From assembly GCF_024763615.1 (NCBI RefSeq), contig NC_077222.1, positions 85,436,001-85,500,000 of the forward strand: DNA of 64,000 nucleotides, written 5' to 3'. The notes under the pieces were generated by a model. That model saw only the letters and a list, made by a program, of their open reading frames with translations, did not search any database and was not told the origin of the DNA. The stretch is from Phlebotomus papatasi (taxonomy: Eukaryota; Arthropoda; Insecta; Diptera; Psychodidae). Below are positions 34,057 to 46,080 of the stretch, one piece after another (the first letter of the stretch is position 1; each line of letters begins with the position of its first letter). Position numbers and translations under genes: made by a program.

Positions 34057-35543
34057 ATGGAAAACCAGCAAAGGACTAGTAGGTTATAGTTAAATACTTG
34101 CGATTTCATAATGTAATAAAATTATTATAAATTCCAGAGATTTTATTGAACTCATCCGAAGATACCTTTCACCGTGCTGCGGGAATCATTCTTCAAATAG
34201 GACAGATATTTGCAATTTTTCCAGTATCTGGTATCCTCAACAAAAATTCAAACAAACTAAGATTTCGATGGATATCGATAGGAGTGTTGTACTACTTTCT
34301 ATTCTTTTGCTTCCAAATACTAAACTTCCTCTTATCACTTAGAAGACTTGTAAAAGTTGGTATGAGTTTCGGAGCTTTCGCTACTGTTTTCTTCTACTTT
34401 GTAACACTCTCTGGAGGTTTAATTATTTTCCAAATGGCCAAGAAATGGCACAGGATTGTCAAGAGAATAGAGCAAACTGAAAAGATCTTCCTTCATCCGC
34501 CATATCGGCAAATTGGACGTACCCTGAGATGGAAGGTCCAGTCAGTAACTTTGTTTCTGCTAACTGGAGCTGTTTTAGAACACGTGATGTACTTCGTGGC
34601 GAAATTTTTTAACGCTAAGATACAGATTGAGAGGTGCAACCTTCAGATTCCGATTTATGAACATTATTTGAAGACCGAGAGAAGGCATATATTCGCAGTC
34701 ATACCGTACAAAACCAGTCTAGCGATCTTCCTCGAATGGGCCAATATATCCAGTACAATATGCTGGTCGTATTTTGATATTTTCTTCACCCTCTTCACTT
34801 CTAGCATGGCTTATCGTTTCCGACAGATTACCGATCGCATGAAGAGAGCTCGATTTAAGGTAAACCTAGTGATTTAATGGTTTTGACCTGGTATTCTTGA
34901 ACTACAATTTCATTTTCCAGACTATGCCAGATAGTTTCTGGATAGAACTCCGATCAAACTTCACACACCTAACAAGTCTTTTGAATTATTTGGATAGAGA
35001 GCTATCAAATCTGATAATTTTAATTTGCGGAAGTAATCTATACTTCATTTGTCAGCAACTATTCAATAGCTTCGGAATGACGTCCGATTCTGAACAACTG
35101 AACACTATCTACTTCTGGTTCTCACTCTTATTTGTCATCTGCAGAACCCTCACTACGCTATTCTTCGCGGCATCAGTCAATGAGGCCGCCAAAGAGCCTT
35201 ATCAAATACTAAAGACTCTGCCGTACACATCTTGGACTGTGGAGATCCAGAGGTTTTCCGACCAACTAATCAGTGAAGTAATTGGATTTTCTGGCAAGAG
35301 ATTCTTCTACATAACACGCACACTAATTCTAGCGGTAAGGTATTCTCGCAGCCGGTGTATTTAGTATTTAGTGATTGCCTAATTTAATTACCTGTCTCTC
35401 ATTTATGGTGTCAGCTAATTGGTACGATTGTCACTTATGAACTCGTACTGTTGGATCATATAGCTGAGGCGCCAGAAGTTATCCAACGATCGTGCCATAT
35501 CGCTTACATCGAGACTGTCCTGCCGACCAATTTGACAATCTAA
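34057..35543 (+). CDS. Sugar-type gustatory receptor (Gr64/Gr5a/Gr61a family)
   Basis: Seven-transmembrane ligand-gated channel subunit of the insect chemoreceptor superfamily, predicted to sit in the dendritic membrane of sugar-sensing neurons. Exons: 34057-34078, 34138-34859, 34921-35334, 35415-35543; introns of 59, 61 and 80 bp, all GT-AG. Product is 428 aa, close to the family's usual length. Family-specific stretches: FHRAAGIILQIGQIFAIFPV (residues 18-37), LFFAASVNEAAKEPYQILKT in exon 3, WTVEIQRFSDQLISEVIGFS just after, and GTIVTYELVLL in exon 4. The last two introns are phase 0, and the final one falls just before the TY motif, as is typical of the superfamily. Hydrophobic helices occur near residues 53-75, 86-105, 135-155, 205-230 and in exons 3-4. 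The canonical TYhhhhhQF ending reads TYELVLLDH, so Gln is replaced by Asp. The first exon (eight residues) is the least certain part; the donor CTA|GTAGGT keeps the frame. No neighbouring receptor copy is seen in the window. Confidence 0.9.
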
Positions 35544-36827
35544 TCATTCAACAGCAAAGATTCTGAATCTAACACCAACTTAAGATACCGCATTGAGCTC
35601 AATGTCATCCTTTGATATCGAATGAACACAGCATGAAGTACAAGAAATGGTCATAATTATGAAATTACATAAAATATTGCATTAGTGCTCGCGCGCGCAA
35701 TTACTAGGCGCTCGCAGTGTTTTGTAGCATATTTAAAGCAAATTACAAAGAGATCGTCATTCTTCACCATTTTAATCGCTGCAAAGTGGAAAATTATTTT
35801 GCACTGCAAACGACACTGACAAAAAGAGACTCAAACAAGACAGTTAAAAAAAAACAATCACAAAAATGTTCTTGCTGCTGGTTTTGAATTTCAGATAAAA
35901 CATAATTTGCGGTCAGATGTTGCAACTACTTTTTATTGCCTATACGTCTTGAACAAGAGGGTGTTTCTGAGCTTTTTTTTCTGCCTCAAGCATTTGATTC
36001 CAATGCGCGCATCAATCGTTGTGCAATTGAGCTAATTAAGCTCTTCAGAACACGATGTCCTTTTACTTTGAGCTCTTCGAGTTAGCTATAATGGGAGCAT
36101 AAGAGATAGGCTCAATAATATTGGATCTTTTTCTGTACTTCCAATATTGCTAATGGTAGAATTCATTGTAATTGTTGCGTAATATTCTCAGTATAAGCTC
36201 TGTCAATGTACATTTAATTTCTCAATAATATTATTTAATAATATGGTAAGTAAAGTATAATATACACCTTATGCCTTCCAGTACATATAAGAGTTCACTT
36301 CTCGTTCGCTAGGGTGTTAAGGATTGAAATTTTCAAGAAAATGTGCTATTCATTTCAAAACAATACCTGGAAAGAGAATTGATTTGAAATTTTGTAATTA
36401 TTCGAAATTTTAAGGAGATCATTGATAAATAGGTGAGATTGTTAAGAATCTCACCTAATAAGCACTACCTGGGAGGCAAAGCGGATCGGATCTTCAGATT
36501 AATAAGTTTAGGCTTAGACTGACTTAGAGAATTGTGGGTATAGTTCAGACGGGGAAGCCCTCAAACTAGGTGAATTTTCTCTTTATTTGGAAATAGCTAG
36601 TTCGTTTATAAGATATGTTTATAATTACCTATTCTATATGGCTAAAACATTATGAACCAGCTTTTTGTAAAGAGAACGAGAGCAAATTTCCGTGTCCAAA
36701 AAATTGTTCGTAACCTAAGTCGAGAACGTAGGACATACAGGTTAGCTACCCAGGCATGTCGATCGTCCGCTACTTTACAGGTGCAAAAAGTACAGGTACA
36801 AAAATTATGAAAAGTTTCCAAAATTAC
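35544..36827. other. Downstream flank of the receptor, with small repeat relics
   Basis: No clear AATAAA is seen in the first 150 bp after the stop. 36431-36457 is a hairpin (aggtgagattgttaagaatc-tcacct) followed by ctaat, related to the one at 5083 and 29953. 36536-36640 resembles one end of MITE family B (14816, 46081). The rest is unique AT-rich sequence. Confidence 0.4.
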
Positions 36828-37285
36828 ATATGGTTTGGATGGCGATCTGCTCATGTGGACGTTAGAGTAAGGCGTTCTTCATGCAGGGGCAATATGAATT
36901 CGTCAATTTACATCACGGAGTGCCTTCAAAAACGCCTGTTGCCTCTGTACGGATACCATGACATATCCTCGATCTTCTGGCCAGATTTGGTGTCGTGCTA
37001 TTACTTAAAAGCAACCAAAGAATAATACGAGGAAAACGACGTTCGTTATGTACCCAAGGAGATGAATCCGCAAAACACTCCACATCTTTCGTCCAGATGA
37101 AACATATTGGGCTATTATCAAATACGATCTGAAGATGAAGGCTAAACGCGTCGAGACGAGAACATCGAGGACTTTAAGAAAAATGGAAAGAAACAATCAA
37201 GAACCGCGGTGATGATCTTGTACACACCTTGATGGGAGGACTCACGAAGAAGATTCGAGATTTCGACAATCAAATACTTGAATAA
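36828..37285 (+). pseudogene. Tc1/mariner DD37E transposase relic, second copy
   Basis: The plus strand encodes, across several frames, the counterpart of the relic at 1402-1988: VWMAICSCG near 36834, then YITECLQKRLLPLYGYHDIS and IFWPDLVSCYYLKATKE, a stop (37021-37023), YEENDVRYVPKEMNP and a frameshifted tail ending DNQILE with TAA at 37283-37285. The Glu-bearing PTENYW block is destroyed (TCCAGATGA at the site). DNA identity with copy 1 is visible in the blocks around WPDL and LLPLY. At least two frameshifts and one stop make it inactive. The upstream half, including the MDDET block, was not found. Confidence 0.75.
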
Positions 37286-37793
37286 GAAACTAATATATCT
37301 AATAATTCTACAATAAATTAAAGTTTTAAAAAAATGTTTTTCTTTTTTTTAATTTTATGTAACCTTCATTTTTAAAGCTTTATTCTTGGTTGCAATCTTA
37401 ACGTGCACACGCTTTAGCGACTTCCCGTGGTGAAGATGTTTCTTCCATGCTCCCGAAGTTGTTAGGGTTGATGATCATTATTCGATGTAAAATTACGAAA
37501 AATCAAGGAACAGGGATCAAGATTTTGTTGTTGTTGAGTTAGCGTTAAACAAAATGGTTATTAGGGCTATATGGCAGGAATGGAAAACCGGTAAATTTGA
37601 TACAGTTAAGAAGGAAAAATTGAAAATTGTGAGTTTATATGATTTGAATATACCAAATGTGGAACTAATAAATAAATAATAACTAAATAATCAAACGAAA
37701 TATAAGGCTCTAATCTAAAACGAAAAATCACATCCCAGTATTAAAATGCATTTCATCCGTACAAAGTTGCAGTTTAACTCTGAGGTCCTTGAC
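37286..37793. other. Spacer, nothing recognised
   Basis: AT-rich sequence between the transposase relic and the next MITE; no gene or repeat pair is seen. Confidence 0.5.
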
Positions 37794-37915
37794 ACACTTA
37801 CGACTTAAGGCGGGAGACGGCTTAGTGGAAAATGATAGAAATGTGGTTTAACCTTTATTTCGAATATAATTACTCTAAGCCGTCTCTCGGCTAATCCTCA
37901 AGTCTGTCAAGGCCC
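37794..37915 (-). mobile_element. MITE family C copy 2
   Basis: Reverse-oriented copy of 27292-27411, with ends ggtccttgacacacttacga and gggccttgacagacttgagg (reading inward) around the gccgtctctcggctaatcct core. The flanks are TGA on the left and TTA on the right, an imperfect duplication. Confidence 0.75.
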
Positions 37916-37918
37916 TTA

Positions 37919-40685
37919 GATTCAAAGGAAAAAGAATCCAATGTAGCCAAGATAGAGAGAAATTTCAGGGTATCCGGTACATAGTGACGCATTAGGTAGG
38001 GTCCAAAGAGTCGAATATTTCATATTTTTTCATATTCCATTAATGCATTTCATTTATTGCAATACAAAAACTAGCTAGTCTTAAGTCACACATTTACTGA
38101 ATAACTTAGGTCAGATTCATTAAAGAAAGATGGGAAAAATATGAAGTATTTGAAGCCAGAATATATGCAAAGCCTGAAAGCTATCCCTTATGATAGTTTG
38201 AGATAAATCTTTACTGACTAAATTTAGTATGTAAATTTTCTTGATGATCAGCTTTAGCCTATTTAGGTCTTTCTATTTGGGGAGCCAAACAGGATTATAC
38301 ATTTTTAATTTCAATTAAGCATACCAGAGATATAGAACTTTGGTACCGTCGATGCGGGAGTTACTATTCGTAAGCTTTTCTTTAATTATAATGTTTAAGA
38401 ATGGTGATCACCGATCAGACGTGGTAGATTGCATCGGTAAAGACCCACCTTAAGTGCTAGAATTAACCCTTTAAGGACGATTGGAACACCGGCGTCCCGT
38501 AAAAAAATTTTTTCTTGACTACCTAGTTATTTTTTTCTTATGTTTGTACATTTTCACAAAGTAGAAGGTTGAAGGAATCTAGGATATTTTTTGTTATATA
38601 GTAAATTTTTAATCTCAAAAATGACGATTTTTTTTAATTCTTATAATGAAAATTAATTTTAATTATTTTTTATACTTCCAATTTTTTTTAAGCAAAACCG
38701 TTTTGGAAAAAGAAACTACTATATTCAAACATAATATTTTTCATTAAAGTGAAAATTATCATTCATTGGTATTGTCAGAAAAATTACTTAAATTTTTAGG
38801 CTATTTTTGTCCCTATCGCTCATAGAGCAAAAAAATACACCGAATCAGACTCTGTTGGATTTTCTAAGGTTAGATGTAAGACCTACACTTTTCTTCAAAC
38901 GCCTAATAGAAAATCTGTGTTGACAGTGAACTGTACTTACACAAAGTTTGATGAGTAGTAAATCTTTGGCAGTTATCAATTACGCAAGTTTCGGATGTCG
39001 CAAATTCCAGATATCAAAGCTTTACACCTGATCTTCTGCTTTTGTCAGATGATTTCAAATATTTCCATGAAATCTTTCAACTCAGCGTTAATACAAACTC
39101 TGAATTTACTATACACTAAATCTTTTTTTTTGCTGACTTCGTCTTGAGCGTGCTGCCAGAAAAAGTTGGAGTTCTTACTCGCGTACATAATATGTATATA
39201 ATGCTTTGATATATCTCATCGGTACATAAGTGCATGAGCACTATATATGTTTGGTGATGTACATAATATACGTGAAAACCTGTTGGAGGCACACGTGCGA
39301 CTTGCGGCTTAAAAGTTCACGTTTTCCTCGACATAATCCACAATGATGATGTTAAAATGGTCCATGGAGGATGGTTTTCTTGTGCTTTGTATGCACGGTC
39401 TGTTGGTGCGACGGAGAGAGTTGATATCGCGAGTCTTGTGTTTAGGCCAAGAACAGTAGTTCCAAACCAATAAAATTAAACAGCAATGACCACACGATCT
39501 CGTATGTAATACAACGACGTGCTTGTTCGCCATCCATCCCATATGCACACATTCACGACGAAAAATTAATAAGACCAACACCATCAGCCACACAATTTGT
39601 TTATAGTTCGAAGGAGCATTACTTTTCATTTCATAACCTCTCTTGGTAGCAAAATCAATAAATTTTGCCATCATAAGCGCTTAAGCATTTAAAATGCAAT
39701 ACTCTTTGCAAGAAACAAATCGAACTCTTTTGAGCTCACCACAGCACCTTAGAACATGATTATAATTGATTTCTGCATGGAATTTAATTGCCAACAATTA
39801 AGCAATGAAATTGAACCTATTAATTAATGAAATCAGCCTTAAGGTGAATAATATTTGACTTTTCCCAGTTCTTTTTTTTCCCTAGCTCTTCACTGTCATC
39901 ATAAGTCATTTTTTTTTGCTACGCCAACACTCCTGCCTCTCCTTCTTCTTGTATCTGAACTCTGGCTTCGTTCTTTGCTTGCTGAATGTAAATATATGCA
40001 TATTAAATATCAAAAGTGATGGCTTTTGTACGCTGTGTGAATCTTACTTAACATTCAACTCTGTGTGCAATTGTCCGGTCCAAAGTAATTCTCTTGCAGT
40101 GTATCCTGGAAAATTTGTATGCACGCAATGCTATTGTCTGTTTCTTTCTTTTCTGCCATATCAATCGTTTTGTGGTTGTCTCGTTGGTGATCGTATCGAT
40201 TTTAACCAAAAAAAGAACTAAGAAAAAAATCAGTACCACACTGAGAGCAACGTGTTTAAAATTATTACCATAGTCACATTTGACGAAAGGTGCAAGAAAC
40301 TTCTTTAATTGCGAGGTGAAAGATAGAAGTGGGACTTCTTAATGTTAAGCATATTAAAATAAAACAATAATTATTCAAATCGGATGAGGTGTATGTAGGA
40401 GTTAAAACGACAAATTACAACAGTTATTATTAAAATGCCACGACTCTTCCCTTTTCGCCAAAACGGGATCGTAAAGACAGGATTCGATACTGAATCTATA
40501 AAGAATAATTTTAAATTTGCTTATTTGCATAAAATTGACTAATGGCAGAACTTAGAGAATAAACCTGTCTAGAATGATTAGGTTATAACTGAGCTCAATA
40601 AATGAGGAGTTAGCTGGATTCTTCTATAAAAAGAAGAGTTTAGTCCTTTCCTGGGTAATACATTAAGTTATAAGAACTTAATAAA
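37919..40685. other. Mostly unique sequence; solo piggyBac-like end
   Basis: 38464-38495 reads ttaaccctttaaggacga and then caccggcgtcccg, resembling a TTAA-flanked piggyBac-like terminus, but no inverted partner was found. 38102-38200 (ggtcagattcattaaag ... gaagccagaatatatg) resembles 44846-44920. 39200-40240 is a GC-balanced unique island; frames there (39309-39674 -, 39916-40221 +) show no domain. Confidence 0.35.
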
Positions 40686-40849
40686 TACACTGATAAAAAC
40701 AAGAGGATCAAATTGATCCAAATTTGATCCTTTTGAAAAGGATGGATCAAATTTCAAACTCTGAATGCAAATTTATCATAATAGAACATGTTAATTTTAT
40801 CCATCCTTTGCAAAAGGATCAATTTGATCCTTTTAATTTTACCAGTGTA
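40686..40849. mobile_element. MITE, TACACTGATAAAAAC termini with GGATCAAATTGATCC
   Basis: The left end tacactgataaaaacaagag and right end tacactggtaaaattaaaag (reading inward) are inverted and both are followed by gatcaaattgatcc. It is 164 bp and non-coding. The outermost bases match those of the element at 20941-21823. Confidence 0.75.
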
Positions 40850-40986
40850 CTATTGTTTATCAAAGAAGAGCACTCTCAAGGTACTTTAGTAAAACATTCT
40901 ATTGCAAGTACTAAAATATTTTAGTAATTTATTTGATCTTTGGATGGTAGATAAGATATTTTAAATATAGCAATAATTTTGTTTTT

Positions 40987-41330
40987 TTATTATTATTATT
41001 ACTTTATTTAATCACAAGAATAGGGTCATCTCTTTTACAATTGTGATAAGAACAAAAATTCAGAAAAAAGAAGAACATAAAAATAGAGAATGACAAGAAT
41101 TTAAAATTAAGACAGTTCAAGAAACAAATTAAATGCTTCTAGGATCCAGCCTGAAGATAGAAATTACGAATAGCAGCCGCAGAAATACGGCAATCACTCG
41201 GAAGGAAATTAAACAGAATGACGCCTTTTACAAAAAGTGACCGATAGAGGCAGTCATCTTGAACTTTAGGCACAATAAGTCCTCGAACTCTGGCAGGACT
41301 CCCCCTAACCAGAAGACATGACAGAAATTT
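40987..41330 (-). mobile_element. Possible non-LTR retrotransposon 3' end with (AAT)n tail
   Basis: On the minus strand a unique block (about 41330-41010) ends in a short run of AAT repeats (41001-40987). LINEs of the I and related clades commonly end in such TAA/AAT runs. No reverse transcriptase is present, so this would be a 5'-truncated copy. Assignment is tentative. Confidence 0.3.
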
Positions 41331-42696
41331 TTAATCACTTTCTTTACATTCCATTAAAGAACTTTTTAATAATATACACAGTATGAATTCTATATTAGAT
41401 ATGATTCAAAATGAATGTATAAACGAGAATAATTTAAGTTATTGAGTTCATTTATAATGCTGGATCCCACATTATATACAAAATAATTGTATTACTTGTA
41501 AGATATTGTTATAGATACTAGTTTTTTTTGTTTTCCAAAATTGATATAACAATATGAGCTTGTGATAATGTTACTGGAAAATATTGCTTTAAATTTTCAG
41601 TTTATGTTGCTAAGTTAAAGGTATGCACTAATGCAGTCGCACTGTAACATGAAGAAATTCTTTAATGAAATTTAACATAATTTCTAGCATTCTTAAAAAT
41701 GTTTAAAGCTTTATTTAAGATATGGAAAGGCGAAACCTTAATCAAGGCGGGAATTCTCTATACCTTGTTTCTCCAATTTTGTTTATAATATTTATAGACC
41801 CACGTTTCGATCCTGGATGGAACTTTTTTCAAGGCATCAAAAATTTGGGAGAACAGTTATCCTGGAAATATTTAGAACACTATTTTCTACAAAATTCTCG
41901 ACACTTCATCATTCCACCAGTGGAAGACTTCATACTGTTGACAACCGGAAGTGCATTAAAAAAATCTTAATACTCTTACATCATTGCAATCTTTAAAGCA
42001 ATATCAGCTACGTACCTCATGCGATTTCTGGAACTTTAAAAAAAATCAAACATATACCCACTAACATTTTGTAAAATTCAAGTGTAACTTAATAATTTTT
42101 GATATTTCTGCAAAATGTTTCTCAAAATTTTTTAAATGAGTTATATTTATTCAAGGAACTAAAAGACGTTAAGATCTCAAATTTTAAATTTTTCCCGGCA
42201 TGTCTTAACAAAAAAATAATAATAAAAAAATATTATTAAAGTTAGTCAAAGTAAAATTGTAGTGCCCTTGTTAAATTGAATGAACGATATTATAATCGTA
42301 CACTCCACAACCTTTTTAATGTTCCTCAGAATCTATTCGAAATTTCAAAATAAAGAATTCTAGTTTTTCTCCAGAGCTTTCAACTCTTGGCGTGGGTCTT
42401 CTACAGTAGATCAATTTTGAAAAATGTCTCAAAAATTCAAAAGGGTTTAATGTCTGATTACAGGTATGCAACACTACAGTCACATTAAATTCTTCGAGTT
42501 CCTTATGAATAACAATTTCATTAAAAATTACTGAATTGGTGTAATCCCTGGGCATTTAAAGATAATGTGCTGTGGAGTAGCTGTAATCAAAAGTTAGACG
42601 TTTTTCAAATGTTTGAAAAGATATAAATTGATACGAGGAAGAAGACCGATACCAAGGGATTCATTCATTATGGGTATAAGCCGACGTTAATTGCAA
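41331..42696. other. AT-rich sequence, nothing recognised
   Basis: The 82-codon frame 41722-41970 and the 79-codon minus frame 42316-42555 show no recognisable domain. No repeats were found. Confidence 0.4.
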
Positions 42697-42743
42697 TCAA
42701 CAATAGGGAAAACCTGACGACTCCCGGTTTTCCCTATTGTTGA
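42697..42743. repeat. Perfect 18-bp stem hairpin
   Basis: tcaacaatagggaaaacc (42697-42714) pairs perfectly with ggttttccctattgttga (42726-42743) around an 11-nt loop. It is shorter than most insect microRNA precursors. A small foldback relic is equally likely. Confidence 0.7.
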
Positions 42744-42897
42744 CCGATACCAAGAGTTAAAAGCTCTGAAGAAGAAATTGACTAGTTTGAAAGACAAATA
42801 AATGCGGACAAATACCAGAAAAGTTTAAGAAAGCGTGAAAAATCTTGAGCGATAGTGGGTAATCTAATTGATAATCTGTCAATTGACTAAATTTTAC

Positions 42898-43098
42898 TAG
42901 GGGAAAGTACTCTCCTTTCGAACGTTCATGCCTTCGAATAATGTGAATTTTCTTTTAGTTTTCCCAAGAGACTTACACATCAATTCTATCTATATCATAT
43001 CAATTCTATGATAATTTAGTGTAAATCTCTTACGAAAAACAAAAGAAATTCACATTATTCGAAGGCATGAACGTTCGAAGGGAGAGTACTTTCCCCTA
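42898..43098. mobile_element. MITE, TAGGGGAAAGTACTCTCC termini
   Basis: The left arm (taggggaaagtactctcctt, then cgaacgttcatgccttcgaa) is repeated inverted on the right with one or two mismatches over about 60 bp, ending at 43098. A local direct repeat (catcaattctat) sits in the centre. Non-coding, 201 bp. Confidence 0.85.
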
Positions 43099-44943
43099 CA
43101 CCCTCTGTAGGAGATAATACACAAAACCTCAACCACAATAATTAAACTTGTTTATTTTATCGAACTATTCCGTTGTCTAATGCAATATTTTATTACCAGA
43201 AATTCTATATTGTTTTATCAAACATGTCGAGAAAAAAAAACACTCATAATGCCTTTCAGCAGTGTTTTCATTTCAGTGTCTTGTTGTTTTGATTTCCTCC
43301 AGTCCAAACTCATTCGTGTACAAGTATTTAAAACACCTCTAGAAAATGTTTACATTATGCTGACAGACTGATCGAAAAGAGTATTATTGTGTTTTATTGC
43401 TATGTGCGTCGTTAATAATGCTCAAAATCAAAACATTGGGAGAACTATCCATGTCTGCCACTCTAATGTTTCTCTAGCTGGTGTTCAAAAAATACTTCAA
43501 CATCATGTTTACTATTCCATACACAATTGATAATTTTCCCTCTGGTGTTGTCAAGAATTAATAATTACTTTTAACTCTGTATTCCACTCGTAATCAATTC
43601 CATTCAAGCCCTCACTTAGAATTTGACGCTCTCTTACCACAGACTATGACCCCAGATTAGGTCTATCTGTTGCCTTTTTTTGTCCACAATTTGAACAAAA
43701 AAAAAGTTGTGTATTTATTTTAATTGCATATGGCGCCAGATTTGAAAAAAATCACCCTGATTTTTGAGTGCAAAAAGTCGGGGCAAAATACAGGGTTGAT
43801 GGTAAAAAAAACGAGTGTGTGGGGTTAAAATTAACCACAAGAGACGCGTTAATTTTTTTACCCAACAATACACTTCACTCAGAAATTATTAGACACACAG
43901 AAGAGAGAGTGTCAACAAAAAAATTAAATTGGGGAAAACCTCAATAATTTTGACAATTTATTGCTATTCGCCAGAGTGTAGATATCAGATGACAGTTATT
44001 AGGTAATTTTCGATTGAAAAATGATTACACTGGCGTCCATTTTTCGACGCTTTTGTATCATTTCAATTTATAAGGGGTTGCATTGTTCAGTAGTTGCGAG
44101 TTTATTATTTATTGTATGTTTTGAGTGTGATTTTTTTTTTGGACGATGTACTTCTTTTTTGTGTACAGTCTTCCTCTAAAGAATAGGTCCTGCATTCACT
44201 TCTTGATGGGCTTGAGTGAAAATTGCCGATGAAGTAGTGTATGAGAAGTGGCCCATTGTGTCTTCCATGCCATTTATTTCTCTCAATACCGCCTCCAATG
44301 AGGCCATTTTTATCCATTCATTTGCCATGTCATAAGAGGAGTGATAAATTTCCACAAATGCTGATACAATTTCCACCAAAGAGCTGAATTGAGTTTGAAA
44401 TGTGCACAAACAAATGATATTTCTGCCAGTCTAATTAGGTAAAATTGCTACTATATCATTTTTGCACTCAATTATTGTAAATTGCGACTTAGACTTTAAC
44501 AGTGTAAAGGTGTATTTAGAGTGCAATTAAATCTTGTGAAGTTATCTCAGATATTGCAGTCAGATATAAAATTTTGAGTCAATTAAGAAAAGGCAGGATG
44601 AACCGATATAGATATCTTATTATAAATATAAAATTAAAGTTTTCTATGAACTATATTGAAAAATGATGGAATTCTTGTTTCTGTTTCATTTTTTGTTAGA
44701 ATAAAATTTTTATTTTTACCCCCAAAAAAATAAGAGAGCCTTTAGGGGAAATCTCTCAGGCTTCGCATATTCCTTTAATGAATCTGGCCTATTTTTTCGG
44801 ATAATGTGTGACACAAGACTAGCTATTAAAATATATTTCCATTGGGTCAGATTCATTAAAAAAAATATGGATATAATATAAAGTAAGCCAGAGTATGTGT
44901 CCAACTTAAAAGCCTTTCCCTATTTGTATCATATTAGACAGTA
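43099..44943. other. Unique sequence, no gene recognised
   Basis: 43430-44400 is GC-balanced and single-copy. The overlapping minus frames at 44105-44409 lack any domain. 44745-44870 shows a weak inverted pair (attcctttaatgaatctg and cagattcattaaaaaaaat) resembling 38102. Confidence 0.35.
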
Positions 44944-45177
44944 CAGTAGACTCTCTCTCAATCGGGGATATGGAGCAGAATGTCATCCAAATAATCGAGA
45001 GATTTTGGCATCAAAGTCATTGTGAATTCCACAAAAAGCTCTCAATTATAAAGAACCACGATAAAACAAGGGGAACTACAGCACATTTGAACAAATTCGC
45101 TTTAAAATCAAACGTAAAAATTGTCAACAAAATTTTACGTCCGATTGAAAAAGAGCCGATTGAGCGAAAGTCTACTG
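44944..45177. mobile_element. pogo/Tigger-like MITE with TA target site
   Basis: CAGTAGACTCTCTCTCAATCG (split here as CAGTAGACTCTC and TCTCAATCG) at 44944 is inverted at the right end as CGATTGAGCGAAAGTCTACTG, ending at 45177. Both ends are flanked by TA (44942-44943 and 45178-45179). TA duplication with CAG...CTG termini is typical of pogo/Tigger elements. It is 234 bp and has no transposase. Confidence 0.75.
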
Positions 45178-45179
45178 TA

Positions 45180-46080
45180 TTCTGGGTAAACGATAATATT
45201 AATAATAAAAAATAAAAAGGGGTGGCAAAGCATCCCAGGCTATGCAAAATTCTCGAACTCGTGACTTAGATACTATATACCTCAAAAGTACTTTCGCACC
45301 TTTCGCACCATTTACCATTCACCGGTTCTCAACCGATTTGAACCGATTCATAAATCATTCAAAAGATTCTCCAAAATTGTTTAAAAAGCAATAGAATGAT
45401 TTTCAGTTAAAAATTATTTATCGGCTATGAACCGGTTCTTTACCGGTTCAGAACCTATTGGAACTGGTTCAGTTTGGAAGGAAATTCCGAGAACCTTCCA
45501 ACGAGCCCAAACATGACCTCTTTCGCTTAATAAATGCGCTCTCTAGTACCTTTTTAACATTTGACTTTGAAAAAACCGGTATTAGGAATGACTCAACGGT
45601 ATTTTCGTATATATGCGAAATGTTGGTCTGCATAATCTCTAAAACATATCCAAAAATAATAAAAATCGCATGACGCGTTTTCCAGAAATCCCAAAAAAAC
45701 ACGGTTAGGGGAGGGGTGAAGGAAAAATTAGAGGTACGTTAACGATCTTCGGGTCGACTTATGGGGGCTCCCCCAAAGGTCCCAAGTCGCTATCTCTTAC
45801 CGTTTAATCTCTAGAGCTTGCGACAGCCGGACAGGCAGATGGACAAACAGCGTGACAATATTTCTCAGAAATTGTCTGAAAAGTGAAGATTTGTTGACAA
45901 AAGTGGGGGGCGGAAGGTGGAAATTTAGGGGGGGGGGTGAAAAATCGAGGGATTATGTATACTGCTCTCTCTGTGGAGTTCTACCAGTAAAATACAATTC
46001 AGCAGTAAAATTAAATTTGGCTAGAAAAATATTAAATATTGTTCAATCAAAACCTCTAATCTTTAAAAAGTAATCTTGTT
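45180..46080. repeat. Degenerate dispersed-repeat mosaic
   Basis: 45215-45265 matches 11285-11325. 45310-45480 contains several inverted and direct copies of an aaccggttc/gaaccggtt word. 45745-45850 matches 10950 and 11870. A G-run is at 45929-45937. No gene is supported. Confidence 0.5.

Noticed and set aside
41722..41970. 82-codon frame as a gene
   Set aside because: No domain and surrounded by AT-rich non-coding sequence.
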